NCBI GenBank assembly: GCA_023627715.1
Contig: JAMAHW010000048.1
Coordinates: forward strand, 124,001-188,000
DNA length: 64,000 nt
DNA from: Periconia sp. R9002
Taxonomy: Eukaryota; Ascomycota; Dothideomycetes; Pleosporales; Periconiaceae
Direction of reading: 5' to 3'
Made by a program: the position numbers and the translations under genes. The notes under the pieces were generated by a model. It was not told the origin of the DNA. It saw nothing but the letters and a program-made list of their open reading frames with translations, and did no database searches. This document shows, piece after piece, positions 1 to 11,936 of the stretch (positions within the stretch are counted from its first letter, which is position 1; the number at the start of each line of letters is the position of its first letter).

Positions 1-795
1 GGATAATGAAACGAGGATTGAGACATGTGTACTACGCAAAAATTAGCAATCTGCCTCTCCCACTCTGGCGCTTTCCCATATTTTGATTTAATCACTCACA
101 GGCATTATGAGGCGCAGCGTGTTGTGGATCGATCTCAATGTCATTCATCATGGAGTACTTGCGAGAACCCGGGCCCGGCTGCGCTGTAGTAGCAAACGGT
201 TGGCAAAATTCATCCATCTTTTCGTTCTTCGTTGGGGGGTGTCGTGGAGATGAGGTAGTTGAAGAATCGTGACCACCAACGCTTGATTCCTTTACGAGGA
301 CGCGCGAATTATCCGGGGCCTGATCCACGGGGTAGAAATTGCACTCTTTCTTTAATCGAATACAGTTGGCGCAACGTCCAGTAGGTTCGTCTTGGGATAC
401 AAGGCATCGTATCTTCCTGCGGCGACAGTGTCCTGTTTATCCACATCAACGGAAAATGTTCAACTATCCAGTCCAACTCGCCACTCACCACACGCGACTG
501 AGGTTCTGTGATAACCTAGTTTGTTGCGCCTTTTATCTGTTGGCGATAAATCACCGTTGTTTCCAAGCGCCAAGTTACGCATGTGCGGTGTTGATGAAGA
601 TCGTCTAATAGGAGTGGTAGTTTTGTCTTTGGAGGGTCGCCTTTTCTTATTGCTCTGCTGAGAGGACGAAGGATCAACCGTATTGCTGGCGAAGGAGAGG
701 TTATAGTCGGCACCCAGTTCCCCGCTCTGGGCAGCGGTCGTTTCTGGTATGGGATAGGATGTTGCAGAGGGTTGTCCCGCGATATCGAGGGACAT
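1..795 (-). CDS. Zn2Cys6 (GAL4-type) transcription factor, partial (C-terminus beyond the left edge)
   Basis: Joining exons 795-489, 432-100 and 31-1 on the minus strand restores a complete binuclear zinc cluster: C102-x2-C105-x6-C112-x10-C123-x2-C126-x6-C133, with the basic stretch CRRRKIRC. Intron 433-488 (GTGAGT...CAG) splits the cluster just after its first cysteine, so no single reading frame shows the domain. Intron 32-99 (GTGAGT...GTAG) leads into a third exon that leaves the window. The first 100 residues are polar and rich in Ser, Thr and Lys, as is usual ahead of this DNA-binding domain. The start chosen is the Met at 795. In-frame Mets at 879 and 1026 would add residues that look like 5' leader. 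The family acts in the nucleus as a pathway-specific regulator. The target is unknown because the regulatory domain is missing. Family confidence is high; exact start is moderate. Confidence 0.85.
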
Positions 796-3609
796 TGTGT
801 TATTGACGGGTTGTAGGAGTAATGCGTGATCTAACCTAGAAGCAACTTTCTTTGCACGTCGTTCCACCCCGACAGCCATGAGAGGCGCGGTCGTTTCGCG
901 CTTTTCTTTGGGATACAAATGAACAAGTTGGGCAGTGAATCCCAGACCTACTGTCGTCAGGCGGAGAGAACAAAATATTGTGGGGCGACGCAGTGGACTA
1001 GAAAGGTTGGCGCGTTCATACCTCAATAGCTAGCTACGGAGAAGTTCAAAACGATGAAGCCCGCACTAACAGATCGTGTGCGCACTCGGGAGCGGGAAAC
1101 AGCTATAAACAGCTACTTGCAATGGACCATGCCATGTGCCGGATTCGAAACCTCTGGGCTCTTGTATAAAAAGCTGGAGCAAAGGCTAACCAGCGGCGAA
1201 GGGTTGTCGATGGTAAAGGAAAGAAAGATAGAATGAGAGACACGACAGCACTGTATCAACTCACGAGGGGCGCACGCTTGCAGCACCCACCACGAAATTG
1301 AGCGAGTGGAGGCACATTCGCAATATAGTGTGGGTAGGAAGAAGAATATGAGCGACAAGGATGTGTCCAAGGGCCAAAAAGCAAAAAAGCACCTGTATGA
1401 CGATGAAGGGATTTAGGGTCGAGAGAGACGACCTTTTTTCTTCTCTTTCGAGAAGCTGTTTGGCTGAGTGCCTGAAGGATACTAAAAAAGTGGCGAAGAG
1501 CAGCCATTTGCACCTCCACGAAGATGCACCACCACATGGTACGCTGCTACCACCAGTCGCGTTGGTGCATCATTCCAATTCCGTTCAACGAGCCTGCATG
1601 GATGTCGACTTGGCCCTCATAGGCGATCTTGGGCCGGTCTGGCAGGAGGTGATTGCGAACCCTGCGTGCCTGGGTGCTGGCGGGAGGAAGGGTATGGCAT
1701 GGACTTGTGGACTGTGCTCGTCGAGGGACAAGGTACGTTTGCGGTTCAGTTGTCCACTACGCCGTTCCTCGGACTTGCGCTACCCACGCACCGGTGCAGT
1801 GTTTAGGTGGGCCATGGCCGGCTGTCATCATTAGCTAGGTGAGCGTAGCGCAGCCGCGGCGTTACAGGTGATGAGCTCAGTCGGGCCAATGAATACCCGG
1901 ACATAGCACTGTAGCAGACAGCCGGGCGATGTTCTGTCTGAGTTGATAGGTAAGTTATTAATGAGAATAGCGATGATTGATGCTGATGATGCTGATGGTG
2001 TTGGTCACGATCGCTACATGGCGAAGCCACTCTCTGGCCTCATAACTATAGCTATATACGTATATACTGTGAGCTTAAATTGGAGTCCGACAGAGAAAAG
2101 CAAAACATGTTGATGATGGAAATTTCTCGCAGTAAAAAACCACCTGGAATTTTTGACCGCTCACTGTCTTGCTAATCAAGATTCGGTCAACGCAGTGCAT
2201 ACTGAATGAACCCCCAAGCAAGCGCATGCACGCACGCACACGAGATGAACAGCAGCAGTAACGCTCCATGTTCCATGTTGCATACAGGCTGCATCTGCAT
2301 GTGGGCACGACGCTGCTATTACTGGAGCCGGGTCCGAGTGCGGACGGTGGGTAATTTGGCAGAGCCCTGTGCGTTGGTTGCGTGTGAACGACGACCAGGG
2401 GGGTGGTCACGCTAGGATATATCGACGACATAGCCAACAGCGATGACCAAATCAAGATGGGGCTGGAGATGAGGAGGATGGAGGATGGAGGGATTCATGC
2501 TGAATGCAGGGCCGCCGGGGCCTGAGCCGGTGGCTGATACCGTGATACGCTGGCTAAGCGGAGCAAAAAAAGCGCGAATGACTACCTACCTATCAAAATT
2601 AGTACATTTTACATTGTTTTGCTTCGCTCTTTGTGTTATCTATTTGTCTCTAATTTTTTGCTGTAGTTGATGACGGTCACGCATTGTGCACTTTTGCGCT
2701 GCTATGTAATCCTGTGTCTTACACGTCGCTATGGTACCCGATATGAAATGTTTGCAACGAAGGTCACATCACCCAAGTTTTCTCGTACAAATAGCTCCGG
2801 GGAAGTGCTAAAGTACTGTAGAACGTGAAGGAGCAAGCGTCCCCAACTCTGCGACAGATGGCGGCGAAACCACAGGTCCTGTCTCCACATCGGTTCATCT
2901 CGCTACTATCATCCCTGCTTTGAAGCCTGCTGCTTGCGTTGCTTCATCCACCCCTTGACCTGGCCTTTGCGAAGCTCCGACCAGGAAATTCGATATTCTT
3001 TTCCTTTTCTTTTTTCCTTCCTTTTTCTCATCGTACATACATAGTAGCCATCGTAATAATGTAGATATTATTGGATGTCAGGTGGAGAGCAATCTTCAAC
3101 TTGCTCGTATCATCATCATTCACATCAATTTGGCCGGGGTAGCACCACTCCGAGTTTTCCTTTGCCTGCGTGTCCTCTCCATTTTTAATTGATGATTAGT
3201 CAGGCTCTATAGATTACACCTATCATGTACGGAATAAATAACGCCAATTTCCAGTATTGATATACACAGGAAGAGTAGTTGGTAATTTATGTCGTTGTGT
3301 AGAACATTGCCTTTCGACGTACAATAATGTGACGTGATGGAAAATTTTGGCGCGTGGGAGAGTGGGCGTGCCCAGAGCAGCGCCAATGCATCGAAGACCC
3401 AGCGCAGTGGGAAGGAATCTACAGACTTTACCCTCCACGTATAGAAACGGTAACGTGCCCATCGTATCGCACCCTCCATAGAGTAGGTACAGACAAGATG
3501 ATGTCCGCTAAAGAAAAACAACTGCGCGTGGGCCTTGGTACCTAGTATACTTGAAGTGCTCTTCCAGTACTGCGTGTGTTATTAAGTACTGTCTCTGTAC
3601 GTGTACGAA

Positions 3610-3638
3610 GTACCGTATGTACCGTATGTACCATGTAC
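3610..3638. repeat. Short tandem repeat, unit GTACCGTAT
   Basis: Two exact copies of GTACCGTAT (3610-3618 and 3619-3627) are followed by a diverged third copy, GTACCATGTAC. Nearby sequence carries further GTAC words. No gene is attached. Confidence 0.7.
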
Positions 3639-6600
3639 ATTATTGTTACCGACATCCCCCTTCCGGTCTGACGTGCTGTTGTACTGTAGGCCCTTATCAA
3701 CTTACAGAACCATACAGAAGTAATAAATCCCACACTTGCTAGAACATGGTTAGGCTGCAATCCTTATCGTTGACCTCGCCGACGCCCAAACCTCCTGGGG
3801 CCGTTGCGATCCTTCCCCATTTCGCGTGGTAATGGGATGCTGTTGCAGACGACTCGCGAGTCGCTACTGGCTCCAGGATGCTGGGTAATGGTACGGTACC
3901 TGAGATGTCATGCCATGCCATGTCATGTACTGCATTAGCAAATAGTACGTACCTATTTTCAATGTCCCCACTCAAGGCCTCCCTCCGATGACCTTACTCA
4001 TTTTGGCCTCCAGCGAGACTCTGACTGATTGCGGCCGAGGCAACGACGCTGCAATCCGAACGTGCGTGTCCGATCGATCTGATTCCTTTGTCGCGCGTCC
4101 CGTCGGTTGATTGGCAAACGCCTGCAGAGCACATGGTGCGAAACGGCTAAGGACTGAACAGTGAACGACCTGTCATTTCCGAGTTTAATGCAGCGTCCCG
4201 AACGCATTGTGTCCGGCCCGATCACTTCCTAAACCATTTTGTTCCTATCCTCGTTCATAGCTGGAGACATATCGCCCTTTTGAGACTGTTGAAGAAATCT
4301 GAAGTTTCTTTGGGGCAGACTACTTCCCCTCAAGTGAACATCGTGTATCATCTTCGACCGGCATTCACTACTACCTTCCCAAATCAGAACACGTGCATTC
4401 AGTTGCTTGCCGCGTTTGCTGCCACATGGCTGTGACAACCCCCATCTTACATGGGTCTACACCATGATACTGCAGTACGTTCCACACAGCACACATGCGA
4501 GCGTGACGCCGCACGCCACATTGATACCACATACCGCATGCCCCCTTCAACGACTGGTTGTGATTCTGCTATCCATGATAGACATTTAGCGATAAATCAA
4601 GTGCTTTCCTACCAATAGTATCGCGCGCCTGTTGGAACTGGAAAAAAGGGTCCATCTTGACTTGGAGTTATCGAGCGTGGGTGTCAGCACTTGCAGTACA
4701 AACCCCAAACCGTTACTGTTTTTGTTGATAATTAGTTTACATACTTCAAATCGTCGACCAATCCAACATCATCAAGGATTACCAGTGCACACGCGTCGCC
4801 TTATGCCAGTCAAGTCAAGGGTTTTAACCATTCTACAATATAGCCGCCGCTCGGCTATGCCACAAAGGCAGCATCAAATCTGTGCTGGCAAGCCTTTTGG
4901 GCACCAGTCTTAACTGTACCATGTCATCCTACTGAATGAAAGCTCGCATCGCACCAGAACCATTGGTCACACTACACTCCTAACCACATCGCCCCAGCTC
5001 GTTGAAAATGAAGTCTACTGATGTGCACATCAACTTGCTTGGACGTGACCCGATCGTCCCACACATAGTAGCGCCATTCTCATTTGTTCCAATCAAGTCA
5101 ACGGCGCAGCCCCGGACCGGTCCCTCTCACATTGCTGTAATGACTATCCGTAAGCAATGCAATGCCGTATATTAACGAAGTACATGAAGGGTGAAAACTG
5201 AGTCAATACATGTCTTGGTTCACATTTAAACTTTCGTATTATAACGAGGCAACCAAAGTTGATGACACGATCTACACTAACTTTATATTTTTCCATATAC
5301 TGCTACCAGACTCATCGGATGCTGTATCGTATACTCATAGCCAATATGCACACGATGAGAAATCATTTTCGCTCACCGCTCAGTCAGCGCTCTGAGACCA
5401 CCTCACGTTATCCAGAGAAGCAGAGAGCATATCGCGCTATACACAAATATCCCACAAACCTGCAGCCCAACGCCCCGACCTGCAAGCGACGCCCCGTCTG
5501 ATTTCGCTACAGCCTGCAATTTCTAAAACCGATATCTCCACCTTGCGCCGCCGCCAACATACATATTAATCAATAACCTAGTGGAAGTACGGAAGTCAAC
5601 AAATGACTGCCTCTTGGAACCTGCTCTTAGTCAAAGTCCCTACACGGGATGGCCATCACGGCGAATCGAACGGAACCAGGCTCCGGTACACGCCACAACC
5701 GAGCCTATGCACGAGTTGGCTCAAGCAGTCCTGCAAGCAAGTCAGAGAAGCAACCATGGCACATACCGATGTACATAATAGTGTCCAACCTAGAACATGG
5801 GTCGGAGCCTGGAGATGCCCCTACAGCTGCAAATGCCAATCCTTGAGTGTGGCAGCTCGGGCTTGCCAACACTAGCTTTGTGCGTCATCTAACATCGCGA
5901 GATAGAAGTTGTAAATGTTTAATTAAAGTTTAAACCTTCATGTCTCCGCGATTCGTACAAGGAATTAGGTAGTGGGCCTAGAATGTATCTCTGGGGATTT
6001 TTATTAGTGTTCATCCCACAAAACATAAACCAGCACAAATATTGTGCTTCTGATCAGTGATTTTCTAGAGTTATGATTATCTTCCAAATCAACACTTAAA
6101 ATAGATGAAAATCATGTTCGGAAACTTAGCCTGCTAAAAATTGGTAGTCTTGTTCGTTCACCAATTTGACTTCAATACAGCGAGAAGTGTCAGGCTTCGA
6201 TCCATTCATCAGCGTATTTTGCATCTCGTCCTTTTGTCTTTATTCCTCCAGTTTGATATTTCAGTTCTCTCTTAAAGCAGACGTATGTATCAACTTCGAC
6301 GTTCGAAGAAGCCTCCAGTAATTTTGGCGATTTACTCTCATTCTAAGAACCTAAAAGTTCCAATGCCCGAACGTAAGTTGACTAATAACGACTAAGTGCG
6401 CCTCATGACGATTAAGTCTATATATGAAGTTTTATTCCCTGACTTATACAAACTTCGGTTGCTGTATCGTCAAGCGTAATACTAGAAAGAAGGCTATGCT
6501 TTAGAACATACAGTGGCCCACAGAATCCTGAATAGGGCACCCCTATAGACCACATCAATTGATGTGCAGACTAGTGTTGGATCTCCGAGATTTCTCCACC

Positions 6601-7926
6601 ATGTGGAACGTCACCTCTATTCTTTGCTGCAAAACTTCGTTGTTCAGTTCCTTTGTGGTTATTTCCGGTCACCGACCATCATGTTCTTTGGTCTTCCCAT
6701 TTCATGGCGCTAGTCCGGTACCTGTAAAAGATTTACCTAACTCTGATCTGCGCATATATCCAGAAGTACCTACATGCCATCCCTTCGATGCCACTTCCCC
6801 AAAAAGCCTAAGAAAATCATCTCCCAGTTTGAATTGTATCCGATTTAAAAAGTAAGTTTTGCCAAAGCCTGCGCTCAAGATTGTAGAGTTGGGCTACAGA
6901 ACCATACAACAGCAGCCCCACATGGGGACCTAAATCCACTCAGTAGCACCCGAACACTAGCCAGCCCCGACGATCCACGCCCTCAGAATTTTCTGGTGCC
7001 ACGCCTTAGATTTGGCAATTCTTGAAATCAACCCAGAAGGATCAATAGGAACTTGAAATCCAATCTTCATTAGGAAATGGTCAAAAAGTGGGGCAGCTCA
7101 CTAAATACGTCACTATGGGGAAAATTCGCGAGGCGTCGTTAGATCTGTCTCCGAAACCTTATCCTACTCTGGCGTATTTTCTCTACTCAGGTTTTAGACC
7201 GCATTGCGCGTTGAGCAAGTTCCAAGAGCCCAAGAGCAGCAGGGAAAAAACTAGATAGGAGACCCTGATCGTCGATATACCCGCTTTTTTCAGGCTTCCC
7301 CTCTCCTTCGCGCGGCGTCACTGCGGCCGCTGGCTAATAATCCCCCACTTAGACAAGTGTGCCGAGTCCTCAACCATACGGTCGTAACTACTTGCCCTCG
7401 TTTTACCATGGTAAGTTGGGAAGGTGGACAACTTGGCTGCATGCTTCTGGACACGAAGCAGGGGGAAAGGGTTTCGGATCCACTGACGTTGGGACTTAGG
7501 GGTGGATGTACTTACTCATGTCTTTTTGCTCTTGTCATTACCTGCTCTTGCGTTGTCGATCATCAACAACATACATAAGCAGGCACGGCGAGACCAAGGG
7601 CCCCACACTTGGAAAGAGTAAAAGAGAACGTAATGTGCTGGCAGCTGGAGAGACTATGCCCACAGAGGCTCCACATCACAAGGTATCCGAGGACTGCGCG
7701 TTCAACATATCCTTTTTCACTCCACTCCTTTCAGTCTTGGCTCCTCATATAACATAGTCACTCAAGTGCTACTAGTTGCCAGTCTCGAACCTGCAAGAGT
7801 GGGGAGTGTCAAGCCGCTAGGATTGTCGTGCCCGCGGTAGTGGTAATTTCTCCAATATGAGGCGGGAATAACTAATCGACTCGTGGGGAAGAATCCCCCA
7901 ATCCCCAACATCTCTCGGTGGAAGCA

Positions 7927-7953
7927 TCTATTTCCACCAATGGTGGAAATAGA
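7927..7953. repeat. Perfect inverted repeat, 13-bp arms with a 1-nt centre
   Basis: Left arm TCTATTTCCACCA (7927-7939), a single A at 7940, and right arm TGGTGGAAATAGA (7941-7953). The arms are exactly complementary. It lies in a gene-free stretch, 1.0 kb before the nearest gene start. It could be a protein-binding palindrome, a cruciform or part of a small decayed element. The sequence does not decide. Confidence 0.85.
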
Positions 7954-8472
7954 CTGACGCGTGGGTGTTTATATAAATATCCCTCAATAATAAAAAATTT
8001 CGGTGTACTATTTTAACTAAGTTATTACTTCTTGTAACCTTTTATGATTTGGTTGAAAATTTCGTGAGTAGTGAAATTATAGAAAAAAGTAGTGAGAACA
8101 TTTGATGTAAATACTTATCTAGCATTCTTCTTGCTCGTAATAGTACTATAATCTCAGGGGAAAGAGGTCTTCGCAGCGTTGTATGTAGAGTATTAAGTGT
8201 TGTAAGTGCGGGCTGATTTGACACCTAGGTGACTGGATAGCGTACATAGCGCCCGTATGGATGCTAATAACCCAGCCCCAGCGTCTCAGTTAGAGATATT
8301 CGCCTCGAGATTCTCACATGTTGGAATGCTGGACGCGTGAGGAATGTCAGGAATTTTGGAGACGAATGTTTACCCCATTCTTCCCCAGCATTATACCATA
8401 TGACCAGTGCATTGATCAAAAAGAAAAGTCAAAGGGAGTGAGAAAGTGCATCTGAAAAAATAAAACAGAAAG

Positions 8473-8490
8473 CGTATGATCGATCATACG
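8473..8490. repeat. Perfect 18-bp palindrome
   Basis: The 18 bases CGTATGATC-GATCATACG read the same on both strands with no spacer. The palindrome sits about 500 bp upstream of the Fungal_trans_2-type regulator that starts at 8993, so it could be an operator-like site for a dimeric factor. That role is inference. Confidence 0.8.
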
Positions 8491-8992
8491 TGAATGATTC
8501 CTGTATCCATAGATGTTGTATAGAAATATTTCGTCGAAACGGGCTGGGGGTCGTGACCGAGAAATCAAAGTTGACTTGCTTTCGTGTATGTTATCTACTC
8601 ACAATAACACTCGATCTAACGTAAATAGGACTGCTTGTTATGGATTTATATAAATATTTTGAAAAGTAACGCATGCCAGCAAATTTCTCTCAGTTTGGTG
8701 AATAGAATATATGCTTGTTAACACAAACTCAGACACCTAAAAATTAGCCAAACTTGATCGAAGCCTCATATTCCTTAAAATGTGTATCGATGTGCTGGCT
8801 TTGGGTTGTACGAAAATTTGGGGAATCGCAATTTGGTGTTACATAAGCAGCACCCGGCTTATCTCACGCTTTTCCCTCATAGTCTGTGCACGGGAACTTG
8901 CGAAGTTGATAGTCGCTTGCGCTTTATTGCTTACACTCAACACATTGTTGAACGTACATACATATGGTTCGCCATTGCTTGTAGCGCGAATC

Positions 8993-10563
8993 ATGGAATT
9001 TTGCTTTGTGGACAACAACACGCCGCTGGACAGGCGCTCGCAAAAGCTTGTGCGCAGCCATGCCATGAAAGGAAAGAATCTGGGAAGAACTATCCGCTCA
9101 AGAGGCCGTAGAGGCCGACAACGCCTACTGGGATGTGAAGATGACTCCAGCCAAATGGAGGTGAACCCAGAAGGGCCATCAACAGAGAGTGGCAGGAGAC
9201 TCTTACCGAAGATCTCTAATTCTAAATCAAACAACGCTCTGGAGATACAAACGTTGCCACGGAATCGTTTTCAAGGATCCGAAATGCTCTACTTTGTGAC
9301 TCCAGAGCTGTTCAATGTTTCAAGCCGATACTTGTTCTACGAATGTACGTTAGAAGTGGCATAACCTTAGTTGTTTATGATTGAATACTAGCAAATCCTC
9401 CAGGCTACAACATTATCTCACAGACACTTTATCCTTCCATATTCTGCCGTGAACTAGATGAGGCAAAGGTCTCATGGTTCGAAATGATGATCGGTAATCC
9501 GTGTGGTAAATGCCTAAAGTTACGTAGTCGTTTTCTTTAGCATTCTAACATCTTGAAAGTCTTCCACTGTGCCCTCGGAATGACCGCAGTTCATCTATCT
9601 CGCTATCGTGGCCGTCACGGTGCACCACCGGAGTCTATCCGCCATTTCACAGAAGCGATGCGGTTACTTCGTCGTGAGCTTAGCGGCAAGCCTGAGCCGC
9701 AGGACTCCAGTTTCGCAGTCATCGCATCGCTTGCTATTCACGCCGATTTTACCAACAGTATCAACGAGTGTCGCATACATCTACAGGGTCTCAAACAGAT
9801 CATCGACCTGCGCCCCGGTGGCCTTGCTGGATTATGTTTACGCATTCCTGAAGTCGGGAACAAAGTACGGCGCGTCGACCTAGACCTTGCGATTTCAACG
9901 GGATCATCAACTTTGTTTGGCTCACAACCTTCTCCTTTACCGCCCACTGTATATACCGCTCCATTTAATCGTCTAGGCTTAAAACTGGCTTTGCCACTTC
10001 CATTACGCAAGACTTCTCAGGCATTTCAGATGATGATCCGGGATATCATGACGTTATGCGACTACGCTGGCCAAGCGCAACTTGGAGCTTTCCAGTATCA
10101 GAACATTGTTCTCTCCCTTTTCCAGCGCCTGATCGATTTTAGCCCTCTCAAAGGTCCACGTCCATCTTTAGAACTCGAGGACATCTGCCAATTAGGTTTT
10201 CTTGCCTTCTTAAATACACTCGTCCATTACGACCCGCATTGTAGATCAATATGCCCCACTTTGCTATCCGAAATGCTTGAGGCCAGAATCTCTATCTTCA
10301 GTAAGAATGGAGGTTTTGGTGGAGCACAGCATAGTCCTGATTTGTGTCTTTGGCTCATTTTCGTTTACGCAATCTCAGCGCCAGATTTTGAATCGTGCTG
10401 CGATGCGCCGTCATCTATCGCCCAAAGCCTCCTTGCGCTATCTACCATGCTCAAGCTGAACGAATGGGAAGATGTGCGCCTACAATTGAATGAATATCCT
10501 TGGATTTCGGAATTTCATGATGAACCGGCTAGAAAACTTTGGCAATCTATCACCTGTGTATGA
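8993..10563 (+). CDS. Fungal_trans_2-type regulator without a zinc cluster
   Basis: Exons 8993-9344, 9392-9505 and 9560-10563 give 489 residues. The N-terminus has the motif RSHAMKGKN within the first 35 residues, followed by a basic Arg-rich patch. This is the usual opening of a large family of fungal regulators that carry the Fungal_trans_2 (DUF3468) region but often no Zn2Cys6 cluster. The C-terminal two thirds contain the conserved helical stretch HLQGLKQIIDLRPGGLAGL and later RVDLDLAISTGS. Introns 9345-9391 (47 bp, GTACGT...TAG) and 9506-9559 (54 bp, GTAAAT...AAG) keep the frame. An in-frame Met at 8780 exists, but the residues it would add are hydrophobic and unlike the family. The gene converges on the SDR at 10720-11936. 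A nuclear regulatory role is inferred from family; targets are unknown. Confidence 0.75.
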
Positions 10564-10719
10564 ATAAACCGGGAAAGAGATCAAACCATACATAATATAT
10601 TGAAAGGAGTAGCAAGAATGTCCACGCACCCATTAATGTCTATATATACTATGCTACGCTGTGTCTTGAGTATTCTCAACGTCATCTTCATCTACACGAT
10701 GTTCCATATTAGGCACCAT

Positions 10720-11936
10720 TCATTTCCTCGCTCTAAGGGCTTCGATGTCAACACTGTGACCAGTAGATTCCAATCTTTTCAACAAATCATCCCAGATTTG
10801 TTCCTGTGTGCGTTTACCGTTACTGTCAGTTACCCAGGTAGGTAGATCCTGACTATGAATCAGAATATTAGCGCAACATATCGCGATTTGAGTAGGGGCA
10901 TTGTCTTTGAGACATATTTGCCATCGTCTGTACTTTTGCATACGATGAAAATAGCAGAGAAGAACCAAAGAGTAAGAATCACGAGAACAGACTTACTCTT
11001 TGACCTGACATTCCGAGAAGAAGGTGCCGTGGCTCTCAGACCCAGCGAATGCAGCTTGTACGAGATTTCGACTGCCCTTCTCGGTCGATCTTGCGAGAAG
11101 TGCTCTCATGACTGCCATCCCTAATCTCAGGACGAAGCCAACGTTTCGATCCAGCTCTGAGTAACACAAGCCGGGGTTCACAGTATTGATAGTGACACCT
11201 GATTCAGATGCAGGGAAAAGTGAAGCGAATTGGCGGACCAGATATATCTCCAAAAGCTTTGTTCTTGGGTATCTAAAGCGATGGGGTGTTAGCTATATCT
11301 TCTATAATGATAACTTGGGAGGGGATTGCCTCACTGAATCATCATATCAAACTTCTTTGGCTCACTAAGTGTGTCGAAAACATCACCTTGGAGGTGATCA
11401 GCACTTAGCTTAATATTATCCTCAAGCGCAGCGCCGCTAGATACAATGACTAAGTTGGGCTGTATCCCGAACCTGTGAGCCGACTCTCGAAGTTTCGGCA
11501 GTGCGCGAAACGCGAGCAACATGGTGGCCAGAACATTGACATAGAGAGACATCTCAATGCCTTCCACGGATTCATATTTCCCCATTGCAACCCCAGCATT
11601 CTCGATGAGGGCATCCAGCCTATCGAGCTGCTGGATACGCTTCGAAAAGACCTCGACTGATTCCAGGGATGAGAGATCAAGGTCCCAAACCTCACCGACT
11701 GAGTGGCGACCAGTCTCTCTCCGAATTGTCGCTAAAGCTGCTTCGCCCTTTGCACGGGATCGTACTGCTATGATGATGCGTCCGGCGCCCATTTGGAAGA
11801 GGTGTTTGGCACATTCATACCCTAAGCCAATATTTGCACCCGTTACGATGTAGGTTCCATTGGCAATGCTCTTTGGGGGTCGGGGGAGCTCGAGTGTAGC
11901 ATACTGATTCCGGACAAAAGACAAGAAACTCGGCAT
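10720..11936 (-). CDS. Short-chain dehydrogenase/reductase (retinol-dehydrogenase-like)
   Basis: Exons 11936-11335, 11272-10997 and 10852-10720 give 336 residues, a normal length for this extended SDR group. The Rossmann nucleotide-binding motif TGANIGLG is at residues 32-39, ENAGV (the NNAG equivalent) at 112-116, a serine-containing strand VIVSSG near 163-168, and the catalytic YPRTK (Y202, K206). The Tyr codon lies just after the first intron. Introns 11273-11334 (GTGAGG...TAG) and 10853-10996 (GTAAGT...TAG) are in frame. The enzyme should use NAD(P)H to oxidise or reduce an alcohol/carbonyl; the substrate cannot be read from sequence. It converges with the Fungal_trans_2-type regulator, 156 bp away. 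No signal peptide is evident. The promoter side carries a CCAAT-containing repeat at 12177-12257. Confidence 0.88.

Larger units (their letters stand above)
796..8992. other. Gene-poor stretch, about 8.2 kb
   Basis: I see no supportable gene. The short open frames here lack recognisable motifs and plausible splice continuations. The left part lies upstream of the minus-strand Zn2Cys6 gene and probably includes its promoter. The part from about 5.9 to 9.0 kb looks richer in A and T by eye. Local structure includes a 9-bp tandem repeat at 3610-3638 and two perfect palindromes at 7927-7953 and 8473-8490, listed separately. Confidence 0.5.

Noticed and set aside
460..1026. Open frame of 188 codons on the minus strand taken as a gene by itself
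   Set aside because: Its last residues are intron sequence. The true gene splices at 488/489 into the zinc cluster, and the first 77 residues look like leader.
1361..1834. 157-codon plus-strand frame
   Set aside because: No domain, composition changes along its length, and overlapping frames. Likely promoter sequence.
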